Source: JANMDR01 sp031409495
Lineage (GTDB): Bacteria > Pseudomonadota > Gammaproteobacteria > Burkholderiales > Usitatibacteraceae
Reading direction: 5' to 3'
Assembly: GCA_031409495.1 (NCBI GenBank)
Contig: JANNXI010000165.1
Span: forward strand, 1-5,692
Length of the DNA: 5,692 nt
This document shows, in pieces, positions 1 to 4,771 of this stretch (within the stretch, counting starts at the first letter, position 1; the number at the start of each line of letters is the position of its first letter). The position numbers and the translations under genes are program-made. A model generated the notes under the pieces. It searched no databases. It was not told the origin of the DNA and saw only the letters and a list, made by a program, of their open reading frames with translations.

Positions 1-201
1 CATCTCGGCCTTGAGCGCAGCTTCAAAAACGGCTTTCGTGAGTTGCTTTAACATGCCGTTCTCGCCAATTAAGTCGCTAGGCTTCTTATAGTGCGCGATG
101 ACATGATCAAGCAGGGCTTGCGGAAATGGGGGAGTATCTAGGCTGGCTTGTCCGTTATTATTTGTGCTGATAGCGTCGGTTGGTACGGGGTTACGTTTCA
201 T
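1..201 (-). CDS. IS256-family transposase, N-terminal 67 residues (partial)
   Basis: The reading frame opens with ATG at 201-199 and remains open to the window edge, giving 67 residues. It begins MKRNPVPTDAIS and ends in a stretch reading DLIGENGMLKQLTKAVFEAA followed by LKAEM. That stretch matches the N-terminal signature of IS256/Mutator-type DDE transposases, typically D-L-I-G-x-x-G-L-L-K-Q-L-T-K-A-L-x-E-x-A-L. Known IS256 transposases are about 400 residues, so most of the protein, including the catalytic DDE residues, lies outside the window. The start is supported by an AAGGAG ribosome binding site at 207-212 (minus strand), five bases before the ATG. The enzyme would cut and join the IS ends. 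Whether it is intact cannot be judged here. Confidence 0.85.
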   Translation of the reverse strand, partial: MKRNPVPTDAISTNNNGQASLDTPPFPQALLDHVIAHYKKPSDLIGENGMLKQLTKAVFEAALKAEM

Positions 202-244
202 ATGGGCTCCTTGGTTTGAATCTATACGGAGCCTAACAAAAAAT

Positions 245-271
245 CAATCTACACAAAATTCGTTACACCCT
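245..271. repeat. Terminal inverted repeat of the IS256-family element
   Basis: Read on the minus strand from the outer edge inwards this stretch is G-rich (GGGTGTAACG) followed by AATTTTGTGTAGATTG. The TTGTGTA core is shared with other IS256-family ends as I remember them. The partner repeat is outside the window, so the repeat was assigned by resemblance and position rather than by pairing the two ends. It contains the TAA that ends the MATE reading frame at 263-265. Confidence 0.6.
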
Positions 272-1624
272 CCGGCGCACGGACGCTTTCGCGTGTGGCA
301 GCCACGCATAGCGCACCCACCGTTGCCACATTATTAAACCACGTATCCACTCATCGGCGGCGTAGGCAATCCACACCCCAATCAGTCCGAGTGCAAAATA
401 GCTACTCAATAGCCAACTACCGCTCGCTAATATTAGCAACATCGACGCACTACCGGCAACAACTGGAAATGTGGCGTCACCGGTTGCGCGCAAGGCATTG
501 ATCACGACTAGATTAAACGTGCGGCCCAGCTCCAGTACAACCGTAAGCCACAGCAGCGTCGTGCCAACGCGAATAATTTCTACGTCGGCGGTAAATTGTC
601 CTAATAGCCAAGCGCCCGCCGATGCAATTAAAACCGTCGCCGCTAAACTTAGTGCCAAGCTTAATGCCAAGGCTTGGCGCACTAACTTTTGTGCAGCTTT
701 AAAGCGATGTGCGCCTACTAAATGCCCCACTACGATTTCAACCGCAAAGCTAATCGCTAAGCCGAAAATTAAGCCTATGTGGCTAATTTGTATTACATAG
801 GCTTGTGTGGCCAAGGCTGACGCACCTAAATGCCCCACCGCTGCCACGCTGATAACAAATGCCACGCGATAAGCCACGTTTTCTGCCGCGGCAGGAAGGC
901 CGATGTGCAACACAGGCGCAAGTTGTTGCCGCGCCAGTCGCCACCAATCCCCAAGCTGCGTCGTTAACTGTAGCCGGGTCTTCCACAGCCAGATGAACAG
1001 AAGCAGCGCTACAACACGGCTAATGCCACAAGCTAGCGCAAAGCCCAACAACCCCATGGGTGCAATGGCGCTTGTGCCTGTCATCAGCGGCCAGGCAATC
1101 GCCAAATGTAGCGCATGCATGATGAAAGTGACTGTTAAGGTCTCGCGATTGCGTAAGTGCGCACGCAGCACGGCTGTGTGCGCGGTAATCCAAGCGTCTA
1201 GTAACAGCGGAATCGCTGAGGCCTGCAAATAGGGTGCGGCCAATTGCAATACTTCGGGCGGCGCGTTCATCAATCGCATCATTGGCCATGCGAAGCTGAC
1301 GGCCATCACCGCACAAAATACCCCCAGCCAAGTGCTGGCGCCTAATGCTGCGCGCGCTGCAGCGTCGGCCGTGATCCGCTGTTTAGCCCCTAAGCTTTGC
1401 GTAATAACGACGCTAATGCCGACGCCAACTAAACGAAATAAAATGAATAGCATCGCGGCCAAGTTATTGGCTAGTGCCAACGCAGCGGCATCTATGTCGG
1501 ATACCCGCGCGGCCAAGCCGGTACCAATGATACCTACGGCAATACCCAAAGCCAGTTCAAAATACAGCGTCGGGGCGAGCTGAAACAATTGGCGGATGGG
1601 AATACTGCGTTGCGCTGACGTCAA
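263..1624 (-). CDS. MATE-family multidrug/toxin efflux transporter
   Basis: The product is a 453-residue, very hydrophobic inner-membrane protein with about twelve predicted helices in two homologous halves, which is the usual MATE length. Family members export cationic drugs, dyes or metabolites in exchange for Na+ or H+; the substrate cannot be read from sequence. MATE-like landmarks are QSLGA (76-80), IGLPAAAEN (241-249) opening the second half, VGHLVGA (299-305), NALRATGD (376-383) and GLIGVWIAYAADEWIRG (413-429). The predicted start is TTG at 1624-1622; an in-frame TGA at 1639-1637 limits extension and the next Met is residue 58, inside the membrane core. An ATG at 1632-1630 is out of frame by one base (see findings). 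The last codons read into an IS256 end that supplies the TAA, so a few native C-terminal residues are probably lost or replaced. No terminator separates it from the transposase in the same orientation. It was probably once monocistronic. Confidence 0.9.
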   Translation of the reverse strand: MTSAQRSIPIRQLFQLAPTLYFELALGIAVGIIGTGLAARVSDIDAAALALANNLAAMLFILFRLVGVGISVVITQSLGAKQRITADAAARAALGASTWLGVFCAVMAVSFAWPMMRLMNAPPEVLQLAAPYLQASAIPLLLDAWITAHTAVLRAHLRNRETLTVTFIMHALHLAIAWPLMTGTSAIAPMGLLGFALACGISRVVALLLFIWLWKTRLQLTTQLGDWWRLARQQLAPVLHIGLPAAAENVAYRVAFVISVAAVGHLGASALATQAYVIQISHIGLIFGLAISFAVEIVVGHLVGAHRFKAAQKLVRQALALSLALSLAATVLIASAGAWLLGQFTADVEIIRVGTTLLWLTVVLELGRTFNLVVINALRATGDATFPVVAGSASMLLILASGSWLLSSYFALGLIGVWIAYAADEWIRGLIMWQRWVRYAWLPHAKASVRRRV

Positions 1625-1649
1625 AATTGCATTCGCTCAATGTAAATAA

Positions 1650-1692
1650 AAATGCCTGAAGATGCCTAATTATAGGGTATCTTCAGGCATTT
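1650..1692 (-). terminator. Rho-independent terminator hairpin (repeat family, copy 1)
   Basis: The arms 1650-1666 and 1676-1692 form a 17-bp stem with one non-Watson-Crick position and a 9-base AT-rich loop. Leftward transcripts leave the stem into TTTTTATTTA, a good uridine tract; rightward transcripts meet only TTT. It sits just after the stop of the decayed minus-strand gene at 1710, so it most likely was that gene's terminator. It also insulates the MATE gene from upstream transcription. Its sequence is homologous to the hairpin at 2646-2686. Confidence 0.8.
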
Positions 1693-1709
1693 CTGTAGGG
1701 TTACAGCAA

Positions 1710-1973
1710 CTACCTCTTGGATTTCTGTTTTTCTATTTCGGTTTTAAAGTAGATCCATGATGTCTCGTTAGGACGGGCATCATCAAGCGGTGGCGCTTTG
1801 TTACAAATTGGATAGTTGGCGGCGATCTCTTTTTTCATGCCATCGGGAAGGTCATTAACACCCGCTACTAATTTTTTACCCGGGCCGGGAAATCATTTAA
1901 CCCTGACGATCGCCCATCTTTATCCACGGTAAAAATTTGGGCACCCGTTACCATGTAATCAACCGATAAGCCC
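1710..1973 (-). pseudogene. Frameshifted C-terminal remnant of an unrecognised protein
   Basis: Two minus-strand frames join into one plausible protein tail. The first, from about 1973, reads GLSVDYMVTGAQIFTVDKDG then RSSGLND. After a one-base shift near 1885-1892 it continues FPGPGKKLVAGVNDLPDG and ends SWIYFKTEIEKQKSKR, then TAG at 1710-1712. Restoring one T in the GATTTCCC stretch would rejoin the frames. An in-frame TAG at 1974-1976 closes the upstream side; reading further upstream in another frame gives a possible coding-like stretch, but no start with a ribosome site is evident. A terminator follows 18 bases downstream. I do not recognise the family and assign no function. The remnant appears to be the tail of a longer gene lost by deletion. 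Confidence 0.55.
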
Positions 1974-2014
1974 TAAAATCCCCCTCGCCCAACTGCCGTT
2001 TCTAGGGTCAAACA

Positions 2015-2627
2015 GTAGCCTACAGCCACATTAAAAAAAGCGTGTTTGCAGGGCGAATGTGCAGAATGGAATAAACGCAATATTGGTGCCAGTATATGGA
2101 CTGATACGCCTTTTGAACGCACTTTTAGCGTAGTCGGTGCCAACAACGATGTGTCGCCTGATGCACTAGCAGCCTGTCGGACTATGGCTAAATCGGCTCA
2201 AAATCCGCCTGCGCGACCCATATTTCACCTATTTTTGAGTCAATATGCTCGATATTGACGTAAAAAATAGGTGAAATCTGGCTCGGCGCAGCCAAATTTT
2301 GACTCCAATTGCCACAGTCCGACAGGCTGCTAGGTATTTTATCGGGTGGATAGATGGCGTGGGCACAAATGCGGCCGATAAAATCCTTGAAACGACTCGC
2401 CGCGCGAGGGTAAAGCAGGAGTTTGAAAAGACGCTGCCGTTTATGCGCACTTTACGGATGGGCAAATTACCGCGTTGCAACCGTGGCTGAAAACATCGGT
2501 TGGCATTGTGCATTTTGCGGGTGAACATACAGCCGAAAAACTACCCGGCATGGAAGGGGCGTTTGAATCTGCCGAGCGCGTGGTGAAGGAGGTTGTGGCG
2601 CTAATAACTGCAGGCGCGAACGTTTAA
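2015..2627 (+). pseudogene. Flavin-containing amine oxidase, C-terminal remnant, interrupted
   Basis: Fragments in several plus-strand frames read like the C-terminal part of a flavin monoamine oxidase. In order: VAYSHIKK (from 2015), a shift in an A7 run (2033-2039), LQGECAEWNKRNIGASIWTD then TPFERTFSVVG (2046 on), a palindromic insertion (2166-2333), GWIDGVGTNAADKILETTRR (another frame), and finally a frame from about 2442 reading AHFTDGQITALQPWLKTSVG, then IVHFAGEHTAEKLPGMEGAF and ESAERVVKEV to TAA. FAGEHT...GMEGAFESAER is the conserved FAD-binding C-terminus of the amine oxidase family. The FAD-binding N-terminus, roughly the first 300 residues, is absent, and an internal deletion before AHFTDG is likely because the spacing is shorter than in relatives. 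It cannot encode an active enzyme. The ends of adjacent fragments are approximate. Confidence 0.8.
2166..2333. mobile_element. MITE-like palindromic element with CTAG at both ends
   Basis: A 160-bp element (2170-2329) is flanked by CTAG at 2166-2169 and 2330-2333. Its ends are perfect inverted repeats, CAGCCTGTCGGACT, extending to 18 bp when CTAG is included. The interior is also near-palindromic: TCAAAAT, a 15-base block ATTTCACCTATTTTT and GTCAATAT recur in both arms around a centre at about 2249 with loop GCTCG. It has no transposase, so it fits a non-autonomous MITE moved in trans. A 4-bp CTAG target is of the YTAR kind used by IS5-group elements, but the parent element is not visible. 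It lies inside the amine oxidase remnant, interrupting its frame after the residues SPDAL. Confidence 0.8.
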
Positions 2628-2640
2628 TATTCAACACATA

Positions 2641-2686
2641 AGAAAATGCCTCGGAAACGCCCAAATATAGGGCATCTCCGAAGCAT
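2641..2686 (-). terminator. Rho-independent terminator hairpin (repeat family, copy 2)
   Basis: The arms 2646-2662 and 2670-2686 pair over 17 bp with a 7-base loop. In the minus-strand RNA all positions pair, three as G-U wobbles; in the plus-strand RNA these become A-C mismatches, so the leftward direction is favoured. The stem is followed leftwards by TTTTCTTA. It lies 24 bases past the FAS1 stop and between convergent genes (the amine oxidase remnant ends at 2627). It is probably the terminator of the FAS1 gene. Confidence 0.85.
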
Positions 2687-2709
2687 CGTCGCGATGTTGA
2701 AAAGGCAAC

Positions 2710-3228
2710 TTACTTAGGCATTAGTACAGTATCAATTGCATGGATAACACCGTTTGAAGCTTTTACATCCGTCTTAATTACTTTGGCACCGTTTACCATC
2801 ACACCACCTTCGGTCGTGATTTTAATTGGTTTGCCGTTCACGGTTGGCGCATCGCCGGCTTTTACGTCTTTAGCATATACTTTGGCTGGCACAACATGAT
2901 AAGTAAGGATGGCAGTGAGCTTCGCTTTGTCCTTGAGTAACGCATCCAAATCTGCTTTGGGGATTTTTGCAAAGGCTTCGTCTGTTGGTGCAAATACCGT
3001 GAATGGCCCTTTGCCCTTTAGCGTTTCTACCAAGCCAGCAGCACCTAGTGCAGCCGCTAGCGTCTTGAAGTTACCGGCCGCTACGGCGGTATCCACGATG
3101 TCTTTTTTTGCCATCTGTTTATGATCGGCACCCTTGTGATCCGCGCCTTTAGCGTGGCCATCAGCAAAGGCGGCACCAGAGACTGAAAGTGCTGCTGCAA
3201 CAGTAATAACTTTAAGCGTTTTAAACAT
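2710..3228 (-). CDS. Secreted FAS1 (fasciclin-like) domain protein
   Basis: The product is a 172-residue exported protein with one FAS1 domain. Residues 1-22 are a signal peptide with a basic start (MFKTLK), a hydrophobic core and an AFA cleavage site before DGH. Residues 23-40 form a charged linker containing GADHK twice. The FAS1 domain occupies about 43-172, with the H1 box GPFTVFAPTDEAF (74-86), the conserved YH (110-111) and the H2 box NGVIHAIDTVLMP (159-171). FAS1 domains mediate adhesion or ligand binding outside the cytoplasm; bacterial single-domain forms are common and mostly uncharacterised. The length is typical for a signal peptide plus one domain. The ATG at 3228-3226 has GAGGA six bases upstream. 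It is divergent from a TetR regulator, which may control it, and is followed by a strong terminator. The ligand is unknown. Confidence 0.93.
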   Translation of the reverse strand: MFKTLKVITVAAALSVSGAAFADGHAKGADHKGADHKQMAKKDIVDTAVAAGNFKTLAAALGAAGLVETLKGKGPFTVFAPTDEAFAKIPKADLDALLKDKAKLTAILTYHVVPAKVYAKDVKAGDAPTVNGKPIKITTEGGVMVNGAKVIKTDVKASNGVIHAIDTVLMPK

Positions 3229-3264
3229 GATTTTCCTCGAGAAAATTTAAGATTGTGTAAATGA

Positions 3265-3292
3265 TAAATAGGAACTAAACTAAATCAGACAA
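3265..3292 (-). promoter_or_regulatory. Candidate sigma-70 promoter of the FAS1 gene
   Basis: On the minus strand TTGTCT (3292-3287) and TATTTA (3270-3265) are separated by 16 bases. Transcription would begin near 3258 and give a leader of about 30 bases before the FAS1 ATG, which contains the GAGGA ribosome site. A TGACTAA half-site at 3293-3299 directly abuts the -35 box. This is a pattern match only. Confidence 0.4.
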
Positions 3293-3326
3293 TGACTAAC
3301 AAGGCGATAAGTTGACGTTATCGTCG

Positions 3327-3345
3327 TATAGTGACTGATTAGTCA
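3327..3345 (+). promoter_or_regulatory. Candidate TetR operator overlapping the regulator's own promoter
   Basis: TATAGT at 3327-3332 matches a -10 box in five of six positions, though a good -35 at the right spacing is missing (TTGACG at 3312-3317 is too close). It runs into the palindrome TGACT-GATT-AGTCA at 3332-3345, which would cover the transcription start. Short perfect palindromes in this position are typical TetR-family operators for self-repression. The half-site TTAGTCAT (3339-3346) recurs inverted as ATGACTAA at 3292-3299, next to the FAS1 -35 box. Confidence 0.5.
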
Positions 3346-3381
3346 TCTCGCAACGCAGAAAGTTCAAAAAAACTTAAAAAT

Positions 3382-3990
3382 ATGTTCGATCTAAAAATTC
3401 CCTTTAAAAAACAACAGTTTGACGCGCGCGAAGAAGCCATCCTTAATGCCGTAAATGGTTTATTAAGCGAAAAAGGCTATGATCTAATGACGATGGATGA
3501 TGTTGCCGACGCTGTTGGTATCGCAAAAGGCAGCTTGTACAAACACTTCCCGTCCAAAGAAAAGCTCGCTGGCGCGGCAATGGTGCGCTTGCTGCAAGAA
3601 ACTACCGCGCAGCTTGACGCCTTGCCAGAAACGCTCCCCGCAGTACAACAACTGGAGGCGATATTGCGTTGGTCCCTGCAACATCGCTTGGCAGGAGGTG
3701 TGCCGCACTTGCCTTCGACTAGCCGCGCGCTGCAACGCAGCATGCTCCTAAACCTGCACTACTTAGCCGCAGCCATCCCGTTAAACAAGCGCTTCTACGC
3801 CCTTGTTGAACAAGCCAAGCGTGAACAGGCAATCAACCAGGCGATACCGGACGATGTGATTGTGTACACGTTGTATTCACGTTCATGCGACCCGACGGTG
3901 GAGTTTTTGCGACGTGATAATAAATTTAACCATGCACAAATTGTTGATGCCATGGTGGCAGCAACGTTTGGTGGGTTCTTAGCCCGCTAA
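3382..3990 (+). CDS. TetR/AcrR-family transcriptional regulator
   Basis: The product is a 202-residue cytoplasmic repressor-type protein of ordinary TetR length. The N-terminal DNA-binding domain spans about 15-62: helix 1 REEAILNAVNGLLSEKGYD, then the helix-turn-helix TMDDVADAVGIAKGSLYKHF followed by PSKEKL, with the conserved G-x-L-Y-x-H-F signature. The C-terminal ligand and dimer region (about 65-202) is divergent and gives no ligand clue. The ATG at 3382 places the usual short tail before helix 1, but no clear Shine-Dalgarno precedes it; AGAAAG at 3357-3362 is too far, so translation may be weak. The nearest target is the divergent FAS1 gene, with which it shares a 153-bp intergenic region containing a palindrome. 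The MATE exporter, a common kind of TetR target, is not adjacent. Confidence 0.93.
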   Translation: MFDLKIPFKKQQFDAREEAILNAVNGLLSEKGYDLMTMDDVADAVGIAKGSLYKHFPSKEKLAGAAMVRLLQETTAQLDALPETLPAVQQLEAILRWSLQHRLAGGVPHLPSTSRALQRSMLLNLHYLAAAIPLNKRFYALVEQAKREQAINQAIPDDVIVYTLYSRSCDPTVEFLRRDNKFNHAQIVDAMVAATFGGFLAR

Positions 3991-3999
3991 ACACGGGCT
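3981..3999 (+). terminator. Short GC hairpin over the TetR gene's stop codon
   Basis: AGCCCG (3981-3986) pairs with CGGGCT (3994-3999) around the loop CTAAACA, which contains the end of the stop codon. No uridine tract follows, so it may be a weak or Rho-assisted end, an mRNA 3'-end protector, or nothing. It is reported because no better terminator is visible for this gene. Confidence 0.3.
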
Positions 4000-4007
4000 G
4001 CTTGCAA

Positions 4008-4106
4008 GCGGCTTACTGTGGTCACGCACTGCGGCTGCTTACTTTGGTTGCGCACTATGTTTCCCCGATCTGGCTGCCATCTAGCTGCCTATGGTGTTTG
4101 CGTACT
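4008..4106. repeat. Degenerate ~26-bp repeats in a convergent spacer
   Basis: The spacer between the TetR gene and the secreted repeat protein holds related units at 4008-4030, 4034-4056 and 4084-4106. The first two match at 19 of 23 bases and start 26 bp apart; the third matches the second at about 17 of 23 and starts roughly two periods on. The shared core reads GCTGCTTACTTTGGTTGCGCACT with variation. No open frame or promoter is apparent in 3991-4159. Its function is unknown; it may be a decayed tandem repeat. Confidence 0.5.
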
Positions 4107-4159
4107 GCGGCACCCAGGGAATGCGATTGGTAAAGCTGCAAGCGAGTTACCAAGCGCAA

Positions 4160-4549
4160 CTACCGCTTAGTTGAGCCAATTTTATTGCCCTTCGCATCTT
4201 TGTGCGTTGTTACACTGCCAACCGTTGTTGATTTTGCGACAACTTTTCCAGAAGCGTTTTTATGCACCGTCGTATTACCCGTGCGTACGGATTTACCCGT
4301 CGAGGCACCAGAAGCGTTTACATGTTTAGTGGTGTTGCCCGATGTGGTGGATTTGCCCAAATTTTTGCCTGAGGTGGAAGTATGCCTTGTGGTGCTGCCC
4401 GAGCTAGTGGTCGTCGTACTGGATTTAGAAACCTGCTTTCCAGCGCTGCTATATGTTTTGGAAGTAGAAGTGGAGGTTGCGGCAAGTGCTGGCTGCCCCA
4501 GTAAGCAAGTGAGCACTACACTGCAAAAAATTAGCGTAATTTTAGTCAT
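4160..4549 (-). CDS. Small secreted protein of 20-residue Ser/Thr/Gly/Lys repeats
   Basis: The product is 129 residues, starting at the ATG 4549-4547, chosen over one 24 codons upstream (4621) because AAAAGGAA lies just before it and a signal peptide begins exactly there. Residues 1-23 are a signal peptide (MTKITLIFCSVVLTCLL... with ALA before the cut). There is no convincing lipobox around C15. The mature part is low-complexity and basic: a first imperfect unit (about 35-59), then three 20-residue repeats at 60-79, 80-99 and 100-119, and a partial one ending IGSTKR. The consensus is roughly SGKxxGKSTTxGNTTxHxNA. No Cys remain after cleavage and no enzymatic motif is visible. It resembles the short secreted proteins of proteobacteria with G-x-T-T-x-x-x-D-A-x-G-x-x-x-G repeats, whose role is unknown. 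A periplasmic or surface location is inferred. Confidence 0.8.
   Translation of the reverse strand: MTKITLIFCSVVLTCLLGQPALAATSTSTSKTYSSAGKQVSKSSTTTTSSGSTTRHTSTSGKNLGKSTTSGNTTKHVNASGASTGKSVRTGNTTVHKNASGKVVAKSTTVGSVTTHKDAKGNKIGSTKR
4193..4372 (-). repeat. Three 60-bp in-frame tandem repeats
   Basis: The DNA encoding residues 60-119 of the secreted protein consists of three 60-bp units with diverged but clearly related sequence; for example, GGCAACACCACT-like codons for G-N-T-T recur once per unit in the first two and G-S-V-T in the third. A partial fourth unit follows down to 4163, and an imperfect longer unit precedes it. The number of units may vary between strains. Confidence 0.7.
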
Positions 4550-4614
4550 GGCGAATTTCCTTTTGTAATTATTGATTGGGTTAGATTCGAGTATTTTTGG
4601 TCGCGTACCATTGG

Positions 4615-4643
4615 ATAGCACTTAAAATGTTACGCCCTAACAA
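4615..4643 (-). promoter_or_regulatory. Candidate promoter for the secreted repeat protein
   Basis: On the minus strand TTGTTA (4643-4638) and TGCTAT (4620-4615) are 17 bases apart. The -35 box is fair and the -10 box weak. The implied leader is about 60 bases. Nothing else clear is present in the 222-base gap 4550-4771 except an inverted ACGCCCTA/TAGGGCGT pair (4632-4639 and 4721-4728). Confidence 0.3.
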
Positions 4644-4771
4644 TCCAGTAAAGGTGCTTGAAGTGTAACAAAGTGTTTCCTTGCGGAGAAATTAAAACAA
4701 TAGATGAAGAAGTCCGTAAATAGGGCGTTTACAGCAACCTTATCCAAACTAAAGCCACGGGTAAACTGCTA

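Larger units (their letters stand above)
1..271 (-). mobile_element. IS256-family insertion sequence, one end only (partial)
   Basis: This is the transposase-start end of an insertion sequence whose body runs off the left edge of the window. Two things support it: the transposase N-terminus (see the CDS ending at 201) and a terminal sequence at about 245-271 that, read on the minus strand, carries the TTTTGTGTA core common at IS256-family ends. The leader between end and start codon is short, about 70 bp. The boundary with flanking DNA lies near 270-272, inside the last codons of the MATE gene. The other end, and therefore the target duplication, are not visible. The exact outer base is an inference. 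Confidence 0.8.

Noticed and set aside
1650..1692. Possible DNA uptake sequence because of GCCTGAA within the terminator hairpins
   Set aside because: It resembles but does not match the Neisseriaceae uptake words I know (such as GCCGTCTGAA), and only two copies are present.
2229..2528. Minus-strand open frame across the palindrome and the amine oxidase remnant
   Set aside because: It arises from the MITE and antisense of the amine oxidase; the sequence shows no family features.
4127..4153. TTGGTAA/TTACCAA inverted repeat as a terminator of the secreted repeat gene
   Set aside because: The 7-bp stem has a 13-base loop and no uridine tract on either strand, too weak to call.
4185..4568. Plus-strand 127-codon open frame opposite the repeat protein
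   Set aside because: It is an antisense mirror of the repeats, with no ribosome site or recognisable domain.
4160..4621. Longer 153-residue start for the secreted repeat protein at 4621
   Set aside because: The additional 24 residues would bury the signal peptide internally, and the good ribosome site precedes the ATG at 4549.
4632..4728. ACGCCCTA/TAGGGCGT pair as the ends of a small mobile element
   Set aside because: The repeats are only 8 bp, about 80 bp apart, with no target duplication visible.
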